Assembly (NCBI GenBank): GCA_903926465.1
Contig: CAIYJE010000010.1
Location: forward strand, 1-64,000
Source of the DNA: an uncultured Planctomycetales bacterium
GTDB lineage: Bacteria > Planctomycetota > Planctomycetia > Isosphaerales > Isosphaeraceae
Direction: 5' to 3'
Length of the DNA stretch: 64,000 nt
Position numbers and translations under genes: made by a program. Under the pieces are notes generated by a model that was given only the letters and a program-made list of their open reading frames with translations, had not been told where the DNA came from and did no database searches. Position 1 is the first letter of the stretch, and each line of letters starts with the position of its first letter. Positions 35,682 to 44,957 of the stretch are shown here, one piece after another.

Positions 35682-37271
35682 TTACTTGTTGAACTTGTCC
35701 AGGGTGGACTGCCAGTTCGCCTTGTTGAAGTCGGCGGGAACCGGTTCGTCGTGATTTTGGAGAAGATCTTCCACCGTGACCGTACCAGCGGGAACGCCGT
35801 CGGCCGGAACATCCAGCCCGGCGGTCCAGACGATGGCGTTCAGGACGAGCTTGCGGAACTGATCGTTGCCCCAGTTGACGTGATTATGGCCGCCGGTGCA
35901 GCCGAAGCCACGGCCGCCCTCTGGACGCTGGGTGGCCCAGGCCATGTGCTGGACTTCCTTATTCTTGATGGCTTCGCGAACCTCGGGGTTACCGCTGTGA
36001 GGGCCATCGGGGCGGGTCAGGGTGCTCTCGGGTGGCAGTTCGCTCAGAATGGGGACCACGCCGTTCATCTTGTCTCGGAACCGCATGTGGTAGTACCACT
36101 CGTCGTCGGTTGAGAATGGCTTCACGCCGTGGGTGGTGGGGTGGTCAGGCAGCTTGGTATAGCTGGCAACCCAGTGGGGGTTCACGGACCAGTGAGGTTC
36201 AAAGTAGCCGCCGGTCCAGTCCAGGAACTTATCCCCTTCGGGTCCTTTGGTTGTTTCTACACCGTAGTGCAGCATCACAATCCCGGTTCCCTTTTTGGCC
36301 AGGGCGTTCAACTGGTCCAGGTGTGCATTGAACGGGTGGCCACCGCCACCGTCTGAGTAGATGACGATGGTGTTGGCCGCAGCCAGCTTCTCGTCGCTAG
36401 GCCAGCCGGCGGTTTGCAGCGCGTGAACTTCGGCTTCAACGGGCAAGCCGCTGGCGTTGAGCTGGCGGGCCAGTAGTGAGCAACCAGAAAGGTGGTCGTG
36501 GGCACCAAAGCCGTGGCTGGCGTTGCCGGCGAGCAGCAGAATCTTCTTCTTGGCGGCGGAGGCCTGGGGCTTGAGGTACTTGATCTTGATGTTGCGGAAC
36601 TGGACCTTCATGGGAGGGCCGGCGTGGAGCTGGAGAGCCAGCAATCCCTTGGCGCGCCGTTCGGCCTTGTCTTCGTCGGTCACAATGGAGGTGGTCACGC
36701 CATTGATCTGGTGGGTGAACTTGAACCCGTCGGCCTTGATGTGATACTCATTCCAGTCTTCCTTCTTGATCTTGGTCTGGATTTCCTTGGTATCACCGAT
36801 CTGCTTGACGACCTTGGGCTTGTGATCGTCGCCGATCACGGTTTCCTGGCCGCGTTCGGCCAGAATGCCCCGGAATCGTTCGCCGTAGTTGATCCCAGAG
36901 TAGGTGTCGCCGGCTTCGAAGTCGGCCTGATAGCCGCCAATGACCCACTTCTCGTTGGGAACTTCAAAGCTGCGGTACTGAATCCCGGAGTTTCCGCCAA
37001 TGATCTTGTATTCCAGCTTGAGTTCAAAATCGCCGGGCTCGCCGCCCTGGTAGATGAGGAACGTGTTTCCCTGGGTGGGGTTCTCGGCGGTGGTCTGGCC
37101 AGTAATCGTGCCGTCTTCCACGCGCCAGAATTTGGGGTTTCCGTCCCAATGGTTCAGCGTTTTGCCGTCGAAAAGAGATTCCCAGCCATCCTGGGCACTG
37201 GCTGTGAACCCGGTTGTGCTTAGCACAAACGCGGCCATCAGCCATGCCGTCAGCTTCATCCTGCGTTGCAT
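35682..37271 (-). CDS. DUF1080 (3-keto-disaccharide hydrolase-like) and ThuA-like fusion, exported
   Basis: A 529-residue protein. A signal peptide (about 1-26) precedes a DUF1080 jelly-roll domain (about 28-235; WESLFDGKTLNHWDG, GNSGIQYRS, WNEYHIKADG, QLHAGPPMKVQFRNI), then a ThuA-like amidotransferase-fold domain (about 243-495; ILLLAGNASHGFGAHDH, GGHPFNAHL, GIVMLHYGVE, GGHNHVNWGNDQFRKLVLNAIVW). DUF1080 proteins include hydrolases of 3-keto-glycosides, and ThuA proteins are tied to keto-sugar metabolism. The fusion suggests a single exported enzyme acting on keto-sugars. AGGAG lies six bases before the ATG. It lies directly upstream of the haem protein gene, a likely operon. Confidence 0.88.
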   Translation of the reverse strand: MQRRMKLTAWLMAAFVLSTTGFTASAQDGWESLFDGKTLNHWDGNPKFWRVEDGTITGQTTAENPTQGNTFLIYQGGEPGDFELKLEYKIIGGNSGIQYRSFEVPNEKWVIGGYQADFEAGDTYSGINYGERFRGILAERGQETVIGDDHKPKVVKQIGDTKEIQTKIKKEDWNEYHIKADGFKFTHQINGVTTSIVTDEDKAERRAKGLLALQLHAGPPMKVQFRNIKIKYLKPQASAAKKKILLLAGNASHGFGAHDHLSGCSLLARQLNASGLPVEAEVHALQTAGWPSDEKLAAANTIVIYSDGGGGHPFNAHLDQLNALAKKGTGIVMLHYGVETTKGPEGDKFLDWTGGYFEPHWSVNPHWVASYTKLPDHPTTHGVKPFSTDDEWYYHMRFRDKMNGVVPILSELPPESTLTRPDGPHSGNPEVREAIKNKEVQHMAWATQRPEGGRGFGCTGGHNHVNWGNDQFRKLVLNAIVWTAGLDVPADGVPAGTVTVEDLLQNHDEPVPADFNKANWQSTLDKFNK

Positions 37272-37507
37272 TTCTTGCTCCTGTTGGACCTTGGTGGGTG
37301 AGGTAAGATTGATCGCCGTGTGCCGCGTAGAGTTCTATCCCGTTGCCGGGTGCGAACACGGGACCGAGGTGTGCCTGGTAACCGCCAGGACGAGGCGAAT
37401 GGGTCCAAGATCCGGCCTGCTCCTACAAAAGTTCAGCACTCCCGACCGGTCCGGTCAAGTCGCTAGCGGTTCCCGCCTCATCCGGTTCCCGCCCAAAACC
37501 GACCCCG

Positions 37508-39001
37508 TCACTCTTTCAAGGCCACGGCGGCAGCCATTTCCTTCATCAGGGCGGGCTCGTTCAGGCTCGACCAGCAATGGCCATAACCGGGCCCGAATGT
37601 GATCTGGCCATCGAATTTTGGAACCAGGTGTCGCACGGCCGCATCAAACCGGTGCACGGGCTCATTCAGGTAGTAGTCATCGGCCTCGCCAATCCAGACC
37701 CGAAGCTTCCCCTTGAGCAGGGGTGCCAGTTTTGCCCAGTTCGCTTCCAGATGCCGGCGCATATCAAACTTCATCCAGTGCTCCAGAATCGACTGGTCGA
37801 TCTGGCCCGTGACCGGATTCCAGAGCGGCACCGGCCGGCCGTCAGGCCCCTGGGGGCCAAAGGTGGCATTCCAGGCCCCCCACTGCTGCCCAGACATGGC
37901 CCAGGAATCACCCAGGCCGAGCACATTTTCCATGGCGCATTCTTGCCGCACCGTGAACCGGACCTGGCCTGAGCGTGGGTCTCGGCACGAGGGGACCTCA
38001 CGGGCCGCGCCATCGACGTAGGCGCTGGCATCGTCGTAAATATTGATGCGTTGAAACGACCGAAAGTCAAGCGGGTCTGGGCAGCTGGACCAGCAGCCTT
38101 GAAAGTACTCCGGATAGAAGACCTGGAGCGCAAACGAGACCCAGCCGCCGGTCGAGCCGCCATCGAGTACGCGGCGGCCGTTGCCTCGGAACTGACGTTC
38201 AATGTGCGGAATCAGTTCGGTGGTCAGAGCTGTGCCATAGGGTCCGTGGTTGGCCGAATCAATCTGATAGGGGTCGCCCAGTGGGCCGGCGCCGTCGAGG
38301 TGAACAATCAGGAACTTCGGCGCGGCGTCACTCTGCCACAACTGGGCGAACCCGCCGCCCCGTTCCATCCGGCCCAGGGCACTCAGGTAGCGGCTACCGT
38401 AGCCTCCCACATGGACGCGCAACGGGTACCGCTGGTCGGTCTGTTCCGTGAACCCGCGAGGCACAATCACGGCCGCGCGCAAGAACATGTCTCGCCCGTG
38501 AAATTGTGAGAGAACCTGGGACCGGAGCTTGATCGACTTCACCCACTCGGTTTCGGCCGGCAGGCGATCGGCTGGCAGTTGCTGGTTCAGCACCAGCGCC
38601 ATGGGCTCGGGCCTGGCTGGATCAATCCGCACCCGGGTGGGTTGGCTGTAGAGGTCGCCAGGGGCATTGGGCAGATTCAGGTCGAGATTGGTGTGCAAAA
38701 CGGCCTGGGCCTGATATTCGCCGGCTCGGATTCGAGTCAAGGATTCCAGGGGGAATTGGCTTGGGGCACGCAGGGTGCGCACCGTGCCGCCTGGTTCCAG
38801 CTTGGCAACGTCCATTCCCAGGATTGGCGTGGAACTTTCCGCCTGTCCCAGCTCGAACCGTGGTTCCCCACCGTCGGGCGAGCCGAGCAAGATCATGAGC
38901 CGGCCAGCCACCGGGTTGCTGGCCAGCGCAGGGTCTAGCTGAACAGAGGCGGCAACGTTGGCCACGGTCTGAGCCGTGGCGCTGGCTCGGTTTCTCATCA
39001 A
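37508..39001 (-). CDS. Alpha/beta-hydrolase, esterase-D-like
   Basis: A 497-residue protein. The first 150 residues are beta-rich (LMILLGSPDGGEPRFELGQ). The hydrolase part shows RYPLRVHVGGYGSRYL, FLIVHLDGAG, the nucleophile elbow GGSTGG (281-286, Ser 283), and a late GKLRVWIGEADDYYLN with the likely acid and GPGYGHCW with the His. This resembles enterochelin-esterase/feruloyl-esterase-like serine hydrolases. No clear signal peptide is seen, although the neighbouring proteins are exported. It overlaps the upstream glycosidase-like gene by four bases (ATGA), so the two are coupled. Confidence 0.8.
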   Translation of the reverse strand: MMRNRASATAQTVANVAASVQLDPALASNPVAGRLMILLGSPDGGEPRFELGQAESSTPILGMDVAKLEPGGTVRTLRAPSQFPLESLTRIRAGEYQAQAVLHTNLDLNLPNAPGDLYSQPTRVRIDPARPEPMALVLNQQLPADRLPAETEWVKSIKLRSQVLSQFHGRDMFLRAAVIVPRGFTEQTDQRYPLRVHVGGYGSRYLSALGRMERGGGFAQLWQSDAAPKFLIVHLDGAGPLGDPYQIDSANHGPYGTALTTELIPHIERQFRGNGRRVLDGGSTGGWVSFALQVFYPEYFQGCWSSCPDPLDFRSFQRINIYDDASAYVDGAAREVPSCRDPRSGQVRFTVRQECAMENVLGLGDSWAMSGQQWGAWNATFGPQGPDGRPVPLWNPVTGQIDQSILEHWMKFDMRRHLEANWAKLAPLLKGKLRVWIGEADDYYLNEPVHRFDAAVRHLVPKFDGQITFGPGYGHCWSSLNEPALMKEMAAAVALKE

Positions 39002-40404
39002 CGGCCCTCATTTCTGATCAAGTTCAGCGCCACGTCTTCAGGGAATTCGATCTCCGGCAGCGTGATCTCATCTCCCACGTGCATGAATTCGAATTCATGC
39101 AGGGAGTTGCCGGTTCCGGGGTCAACCCAGGTGCCTGTGTATGTGCCGGCGGGAAGATTCAGGATGAGCTTGGCCTTGCCCCCCTTGTTGACATAGACGG
39201 CGTATTGTCGGCCGGGCTCGGCCAGCACGGCGGCCTTGGCGCCTTCAGGCAGCCCCGCTTTGAGGATCGCCGGTTCAGGCCGCATCTTGAGCAGGTTCAG
39301 GCTCTCAAGGAACTTTTTCAAGACGCCAAGCTGAGCGCGGAGCTGGGCGCCGCCGCCTCCGGGGGTGGGGTCTTCCACCTTCGCGGTTCCGGTTTCGTGC
39401 TCGGTGGTAAACGAGTAGTCCAGGTTATTGTAGATTGCACCACCGGAAAGCAAGAACAGCCAGGCCTCTGCGCGGTAGGTGGCGTTAGCGGTGCCCGCGA
39501 ATCCGGTCTCATCATCACCAAGCGTCAGGTCCAGGTGATAGTTTTCAAGTGCGGCCGCTGGCTCTGAGTAATGGAAGTTCAAGATCTTGACGGCGGGGTG
39601 GACGGCGGCTTGCACCTTGGCCGACTTGTTGGCGATGTTCTGGGCAATCAGGTGTTGGCGGGCCTCGTTTTGCTCGGTGCTCGCAATTTCCTGAGCGATC
39701 CGTTTCTGCCAGTCCAGGGTCACGCCCCCAAAGTAAGGCTCGTTGCAGATCTCAAAGTACACGTTGTCAAACGCTTGCAGTTCGGTCACCGCCTTGCGCA
39801 CAAAGGCGAGTTGCTTTTCCAGCAATGCGGGATGCTTGAGGGTGTACACCTCCTCCCGAGGGCAGCTTGCCAGTCCGTTCACATTGTTCAGGGCGTTCAT
39901 CGGGTTGGCTGCCCAGAGGTTTTCCTCATAAAGCGGGCAAAACAAGACGAATTCGACCACAATTCCGTGTTCGCCGGCAGTGGTCAGCAACGCCTTGAGC
40001 CGGTCGAAATAGGCCGGTTCGAACCGATCGAGGTCAAACTGCTCAAGCCGATCCCCGGCCGCTTCCTGCACCTTGACCCAAGGGGCCAGGTATCGGCCAG
40101 GCTTTGGGGCCAGGGTGTTGGCCTTGATGTTGAACGAGCCGGGCACCTCTCGGTACGTACCGCTGAAGATCCGGGTGAGGTTCAGGCCGTCGTGGGCCAG
40201 AGTCTTGAAATAGGGGATGAAGTCAAAGTCTTGGTTCAGAAGTGCGCCATAATGTTCGCCAGAGGTTACCAGCACTGTTGGTTTGCCGCGGAACAGCAGG
40301 TAGTGGGGTGCGTCTGGGTGCTGGCAGATGGGGGAGCTGTTGCTAAGCGTGGAGGCTTGCCAGCCGCTCAGGACCAGGGCGATCAGGGCTGCAGTTCCAG
40401 GCAT
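38998..40404 (-). CDS. Exported glycoside-hydrolase-like (TIM-barrel) protein
   Basis: A 468-residue protein with a signal peptide (MPGTAALIALVLSGWQAS). The barrel shows FRGKPTVLVTSGEHYGALL, DGLNLTRIFSGTYRE, and the acid/base Glu in NEP at 221-223 (VYFEICNEPYFG). A second Glu, E299 in LTLGDDETGFAG, is a candidate nucleophile. The pattern is that of GH5-type clan-A barrels. The last 90 residues are a beta-domain (GRQYAVYVNKGGKAKLIL, AGTYTGTWVDP) as found at the end of putative collagen-binding/DUF5060-type glycosidases. The ATG at 40404 gives the signal peptide. Coupled to the esterase-like gene downstream. The substrate is unknown. Confidence 0.75.
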   Translation of the reverse strand: MPGTAALIALVLSGWQASTLSNSSPICQHPDAPHYLLFRGKPTVLVTSGEHYGALLNQDFDFIPYFKTLAHDGLNLTRIFSGTYREVPGSFNIKANTLAPKPGRYLAPWVKVQEAAGDRLEQFDLDRFEPAYFDRLKALLTTAGEHGIVVEFVLFCPLYEENLWAANPMNALNNVNGLASCPREEVYTLKHPALLEKQLAFVRKAVTELQAFDNVYFEICNEPYFGGVTLDWQKRIAQEIASTEQNEARQHLIAQNIANKSAKVQAAVHPAVKILNFHYSEPAAALENYHLDLTLGDDETGFAGTANATYRAEAWLFLLSGGAIYNNLDYSFTTEHETGTAKVEDPTPGGGGAQLRAQLGVLKKFLESLNLLKMRPEPAILKAGLPEGAKAAVLAEPGRQYAVYVNKGGKAKLILNLPAGTYTGTWVDPGTGNSLHEFEFMHVGDEITLPEIEFPEDVALNLIRNEGR

Positions 40405-40494
40405 GAACCAGGGGTCCTGTTCAAAATGCGGGTTGGAGGGGAGATGCCGCAGGCACATCCCCAGGGGCCATCATTGCGGGGCGGGTTCTGGAAT

Positions 40495-41037
40495 TCAACC
40501 GGTGGCGTTGTGCCCAGAGTGTGCGGTGCTCTGGCTGAGGTCTCTGGCCTGACGGCGTGTTTCCATCAGCTCTCGAAAGAAGTCCACTTCGCTTCGGTTG
40601 CTGCGGACAGAGGCCCAGGCTTCTCGCACCAGTTCCAGGCTGGAGGCGAACATCAGGGTAACACCGGCCACCGCCAGGGTGGTGGGTAACGCGCCAAAGA
40701 TATGGTTCAGCAGAACATCCACGGCCAGGGTCAGGCTGGTACCCACGAATGTAGCCAGGGCCGCGTACAACATGGACAGGGCCGCTCGAACCCGGTCACT
40801 CCGCCAGACCAGCCGTTCGAGTTGATCGCTCACGTGTCTGAGTCGCTGTTCGGGGAAGTCGAGTTCGGTGTGGCCCCGGTCGATCTTGTCGGCCTGCTCG
40901 GCCATGGTCCTGAGCCGATCGGCAATCCGAGACATCCGGTTCGAGGTCGAGATGATCAGCGAGCCGGTGGCCGTGAGAAACAGGGCGGGCGAGATCATGG
41001 CCGAGAGTGCGGAAAAATCTGCAGCGGACCCATCCAT
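40495..41037 (-). CDS. DUF2721 membrane protein
   Basis: A 180-residue inner-membrane protein. The N-terminal MISPALFLTATGSLIISTSNRMSRI (abbreviated) carries the DUF2721 hallmark of a helix ending in STSNR, followed by a charged coiled stretch and two more helices (ALSMLYAALATFVGTSLTLAV and LPTTLAVAGVTLMFASS). The role of this family is unknown. It stands alone on the minus strand. Confidence 0.8.
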   Translation of the reverse strand: MDGSAADFSALSAMISPALFLTATGSLIISTSNRMSRIADRLRTMAEQADKIDRGHTELDFPEQRLRHVSDQLERLVWRSDRVRAALSMLYAALATFVGTSLTLAVDVLLNHIFGALPTTLAVAGVTLMFASSLELVREAWASVRSNRSEVDFFRELMETRRQARDLSQSTAHSGHNATG

Positions 41038-41501
41038 GGTTTGGTCTCCGGTAGTCGTTCATGCGCTGGATTGGACCTGTCCAGGCCATACCCCATCGTT
41101 GATTTAACCGGTACGGCTTGTCGAGGGGCGTGAAGTGTTCTGTTTGGAATTGATCGCCGGCCAAACCCTTCACTGGGTGTGGCCCTGCCCCACATTCGAA
41201 GCCACCCGAGTCACGTACCATTGGTAGAAGATTCCGAGGGTTCCATTCATTGTCTGGAATCTTAGCCAGTGCTCGTACCAGGCCAGCCGCACGGCTCCAG
41301 GTGATAACAACTCGGCCTATGACATGCTGGGTCGGGTTAGCCGGCTGATGGATGCGGAGGTTAGAGCAATTCTCCACGGCTCCTGGCCGAGCTTCGAGCT
41401 TGTTTCTGAACGGAGCACGCGATGCAAACGAGGCCCCCAATTGCTCAAAGTTGCATGGCTTTGTTTATCGTTCCTGATTCTGCTCCCGAGTTTGAGATCG
41501 A
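41038..41501. other. Intergenic region with no gene seen
   Basis: Between the DUF2721 and mrr genes (464 bases) I see only short frames without coding character. It should contain the DUF2721 promoter and the end of the mrr transcript, but no clear hairpin was found. Confidence 0.5.
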
Positions 41502-42413
41502 TCAGTTTCCCTCGAAGTAATCGGAGTCAATTCTTTTCACCACGTAAGTGGCAGACGTTGCAACACCGAGGTCGAAGTCGATCATCAGACCGGCTAGCTC
41601 TTTGCCGTTCATGAGCACGACTTTTGTATCAATGCGTGAGGCGTAGTCAATGGCTTCGGCTGAATAGGTCGAGGTTGTGATAAACACCCCTTTTTTGGCT
41701 CGATGCCCCTGCAAGGCCCCCACAAACTTCTGAATGTCGGGTCGCCCTACCGTGCCTTGCCACCGTTTAGCCTGAATGAAGATCGTGTCCAGGCCAAGGC
41801 GGTCCTCCTTGATGATTCCGTCGATACCACCATCGCCAGTTTGGCCAATTCTTTCACCCGCGTCCTTGCGTGAGCCGCCGTAACCCATCTTTACCAGTAA
41901 TTCGACCACCAGTTGCTCAAAAAACGTAGGTGAACAGCCGAGGATTCGGGTCAACAAATCTTGTGCGAGTTCCTCGCGTAAACCTTGGTGCGCTAATTCA
42001 ATCGCCTCTTCTGGAGTACTCTTGAGGGCGTTGTCATCGCTTTCAAGAATCTCATTCGAAGCCGGTTTTGACGAACCTCGGAATGCGACATACTCAGGGA
42101 ATTGCTCCAGGTACTTTGCGTCAAGTTTGGACGGTTTGGTACTCATGACTTCCAAACCTCGGTCTGTGATCCTGAAAACCCCCCGCTTGGTTGATTCAAT
42201 CATGCAGGCCTTTTTCAAGTACGTTCGAGCCCAGCCAATGCGGTTTTTAAAGATGCCTTGCTGGCCGCTGGGTAATAGTTCTGCTCGCTCTGCAGGCGAG
42301 AGACCGAAATGCTCGGCGAGCGATTCCTCGACATCGCGAAGCGAATGCTCTTTACCATCTTCGAGATGCTGCAAAAGCGGCAGAAAACAATCTTGATAAA
42401 AAGGTATAGGCAT
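41502..42413 (-). CDS. mrr: Mrr-type restriction endonuclease
   Basis: A 303-residue protein. The N-terminal part (about 6-90) is a winged-helix Mrr_N DNA-binding domain (FLPLLQHLEDGKEHSLRDVEE, NRIGWARTYLKKA). The C-terminal part (about 160-290) is a PD-(D/E)xK nuclease: FFEQLVVELLVKMGYGG, then the catalytic D198 in GDGGIDG and the QAK motif at 214-216 (IFIQAKRW), the Gln form usual in Mrr. Such enzymes cut methylated foreign DNA without a partner methylase (type IV). The ATG at 42413 gives the standard domain start. It is divergent from the dynamin-like pair, 612 bases apart. Confidence 0.9.
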   Translation of the reverse strand: MPIPFYQDCFLPLLQHLEDGKEHSLRDVEESLAEHFGLSPAERAELLPSGQQGIFKNRIGWARTYLKKACMIESTKRGVFRITDRGLEVMSTKPSKLDAKYLEQFPEYVAFRGSSKPASNEILESDDNALKSTPEEAIELAHQGLREELAQDLLTRILGCSPTFFEQLVVELLVKMGYGGSRKDAGERIGQTGDGGIDGIIKEDRLGLDTIFIQAKRWQGTVGRPDIQKFVGALQGHRAKKGVFITTSTYSAEAIDYASRIDTKVVLMNGKELAGLMIDFDLGVATSATYVVKRIDSDYFEGN

Positions 42414-43025
42414 CAGGGGGATCGTTCCTGGTCGGATGGCCAGCAGAATACGGCTCAAACTCGTTGCCGCTGGCTCGGCCGATTGGTGATATTACTGAAT
42501 CCAGGCTCGGTCGGCCGCGCGATATGGAACGTCCAGGCTTGGCGGCACGTTCTGGCTCTGAGTTGCTTGGATATGCGACGGACTTGTGAAGATCTTACGC
42601 AGGGCGGCACATGCTAGCAACGGCCCACCTGGTTGTTCGTCCCACCCGTACTGAGTCTGGGTGGTGTGCTTACCCTGCAGGATTCGAGTCTGAGATGGAA
42701 GCCAATCGGTTCAATAATCGCTCGCCTGCGTCGAATAGCGTGTTGGTTCTGACTCGCGCCGCATCTTGTCGATTGTCGGGATTGTGAGATGCGTGCCGGT
42801 TGTGTGGGTTGGTGATCCGGGGCGACGTTCTGAGTCATCCGGGGTTCGGTGAACTCAATCGGCCATGCGGTTGTGCGGCCGGCGATGATTGCAGGAGGTT
42901 GTCTGTTGCTGTTGACGGGATCGGACTGGCGGGCCAGGGTGAATCTTTCAGAAGATGAGGGTTTATGGTTGGGGCCGGGCGTGAAGGTTTGGCTTCCGGG
43001 GATTCTTTGAGAGTGGGAGTGGTCG
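42414..43025. other. Divergent intergenic region between mrr and the dynamin-like genes
   Basis: This 612-base stretch should carry promoters for both directions. Frames on the minus strand (to 43156) and a 58-codon frame from 42611 on the plus strand have Arg/Ser/Pro-rich products without motifs, so I call no gene. Confidence 0.5.
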
Positions 43026-44957
43026 TTGAGCCGACGTGAAAGCGGGACTTCTGGCGGAGAGTCGCAAGTGCGTGAGGCCGAGCAGGCCTGCACGCGGCTG
43101 GCGGCTTTGCTGGAGCAGGCGCTCAAGAAAGAGGCAACTGCCCGAGCTTCCTCCACCGAACATGAAGACGTGTGGGTTCCCCTGACCCGGTTCGCGCTCA
43201 GTCAGGTGACCATGCGGTTACAGCCCGCGCTTCAGCCAGGATGGCTCCATACCGACCCGGTCCATGTGGTGATGTTTGGTGGGACCAACAGCGGTAAATC
43301 CACGGTCTTGAACGTGCTGCTTGGCCGCCCGGCGGCCGGCATGAGCTTCAGGGCCCGGTTCAGCCAGCATCCCGAGGCGTATCGCCCGGCGTCACTCGGG
43401 AACCGGTTCCTGGATTCGTTCCCCACGCGATTCCCCGGTTACGCCCGGAATCCGGATCGCCATCCCCCTCGCCAGGAAGATGATCAGTTGCGGGATGTGG
43501 GGTACCGGCCGGCCCTGGCGCTCAATGATCCTCTACGCATGGGTGGGCCAACGCTGGCCGCTCCTACCACGGTGTCGGCCGTGCTCTGGGATATCCCCGA
43601 TTTTTCGACCGAGGAGGCCCAGGAATACCTCTATCCAGCCGTGTTTGACACGGTGGCCATGGCCGATCTGGTGGTGATGGTGGTCACCCGAGAAAACTAC
43701 GCAGACAATCGCGGGGCCTTGCTCAGGGCCCTGCTCTGCAACGCTGGCCTTCCTATCACCGTGGTGGCCAACAAGATGGAGCCGGGGGGCGACCTGCTCG
43801 ACGACATCCGGCGTAAGGTTGGCGGCACCACCGTGGATACCCCGCCCATTGACCCCAGACGCATCTTGCCGCTTCCCCAGGTTGATGCGGAAGACGAGGT
43901 CGATCGCCTGCGCCGGTTGCTGGAAACGGAAGAGGCCGCAGGTATCCGGGCAGCGGTGGCGAATGAAGTTTCGGACGGGGCTTTGCTCAAGAACCGGGCG
44001 TTACAGGGAACCCTTCGGTTCTTGGACCGTCAGCTTGACGACGCCCTGGCCCCGCTTTGGGCCGATCTGGCGATCAGCCAGCGCTGGGCGGAACTGGTGG
44101 ATCGGGTGGCCCGTGAGCGATTCTTTGAGACCTATCGCCGTGAGTATCTGGAGGGAGAGCAATATGTTGATTTCAACCAGACCATGGTCAAGCTCATGGA
44201 TGAGCTGGAGGTTCCCTGGATCGGCCCGATCATCTCGGGCGTGAGCAAGGGGCTCAAATCGGCTTCTCGCTATGTTTTTGGGGCGGTGGCCAAGGGGGTC
44301 AAGCATCTCATGAACTGGGGTGATTCCGATGCACCCCGAAGCGGCCCCGAGATGGAGATTGTGGGTGAGGCCTTTGACGAGTGGTTCACCACCCTCAGAG
44401 GAGAGGCGCAGGCCCTGGCCCAAAGCGATCCCGATCCGGCCTGGCGCGGGATTGCCGGCGGGCTGGATCGGCTGCTGGCCAACCCAGACTACGTGGATGG
44501 ACTGGTGAGTTCGTACCAGCAGTACCGGGAGTCCATGGACCAGATTACTGGCCAGCGGTCCCGCGTGCTTTATGACCAGATCGCAGAGCGGCCGGCGCTC
44601 TTGAACTCGTTGCGTGGCCTGAAGATGACACTCGACGTGGGCACGACTGCAATGATCGTCAAGTCCGGCGGAATTGACTGGACCGACGCCGTGATCGGGT
44701 CGCTGGTGGCCCCGGTTCAGCGGTTAATCATCGAGTTTGGCCTGGAGCAGGTGGTCGCCCTTCAGAAGGCGCAGCTCAAACAGGAACAGTTGCAGGCGTT
44801 GCGTGACGTGGTGCAGGCACGGATGATCGACCCGGTGCGTGGCCTGTACCGCCCAGCGGCTGGGGCGGCCGACCTGATGGGCGCCCGGCGCGACCTGGCA
44901 ACCATCACATCAACGCTTCAAGGGATTCTGGTTTCACGATCGGAGCGTGGTTCATGA
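43026..44957 (+). CDS. Dynamin-like GTPase, first of a coupled pair
   Basis: A 643-residue protein. A helical N terminus leads to a GTPase domain with P-loop GGTNSGKST (85-93), a switch-2 region WDIPDF (188-193) in place of DTPG, and an NKxD position reading NKME (249-252). The rest is helical, with a Gly/hydrophobic stretch (IGPIISGVSKGLKSASRYVFGAV) that may insert into or peel along a membrane. Large size, GTPase at the N terminus and long helical remainder resemble bacterial dynamin-like/YfjP-type GTPases. The TTG start is preceded by GGGAG; a GTG 14 codons later is the alternative. It overlaps the next GTPase gene by four bases. Confidence 0.78.
   Translation: MSRRESGTSGGESQVREAEQACTRLAALLEQALKKEATARASSTEHEDVWVPLTRFALSQVTMRLQPALQPGWLHTDPVHVVMFGGTNSGKSTVLNVLLGRPAAGMSFRARFSQHPEAYRPASLGNRFLDSFPTRFPGYARNPDRHPPRQEDDQLRDVGYRPALALNDPLRMGGPTLAAPTTVSAVLWDIPDFSTEEAQEYLYPAVFDTVAMADLVVMVVTRENYADNRGALLRALLCNAGLPITVVANKMEPGGDLLDDIRRKVGGTTVDTPPIDPRRILPLPQVDAEDEVDRLRRLLETEEAAGIRAAVANEVSDGALLKNRALQGTLRFLDRQLDDALAPLWADLAISQRWAELVDRVARERFFETYRREYLEGEQYVDFNQTMVKLMDELEVPWIGPIISGVSKGLKSASRYVFGAVAKGVKHLMNWGDSDAPRSGPEMEIVGEAFDEWFTTLRGEAQALAQSDPDPAWRGIAGGLDRLLANPDYVDGLVSSYQQYRESMDQITGQRSRVLYDQIAERPALLNSLRGLKMTLDVGTTAMIVKSGGIDWTDAVIGSLVAPVQRLIIEFGLEQVVALQKAQLKQEQLQALRDVVQARMIDPVRGLYRPAAGAADLMGARRDLATITSTLQGILVSRSERGS

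Noticed and set aside
42614-43156. 180-codon minus-strand frame upstream of the dynamin-like gene
   Set aside because: Low-complexity Ser/Pro/Arg product, overlaps the start of a well-supported gene, and has no motif.
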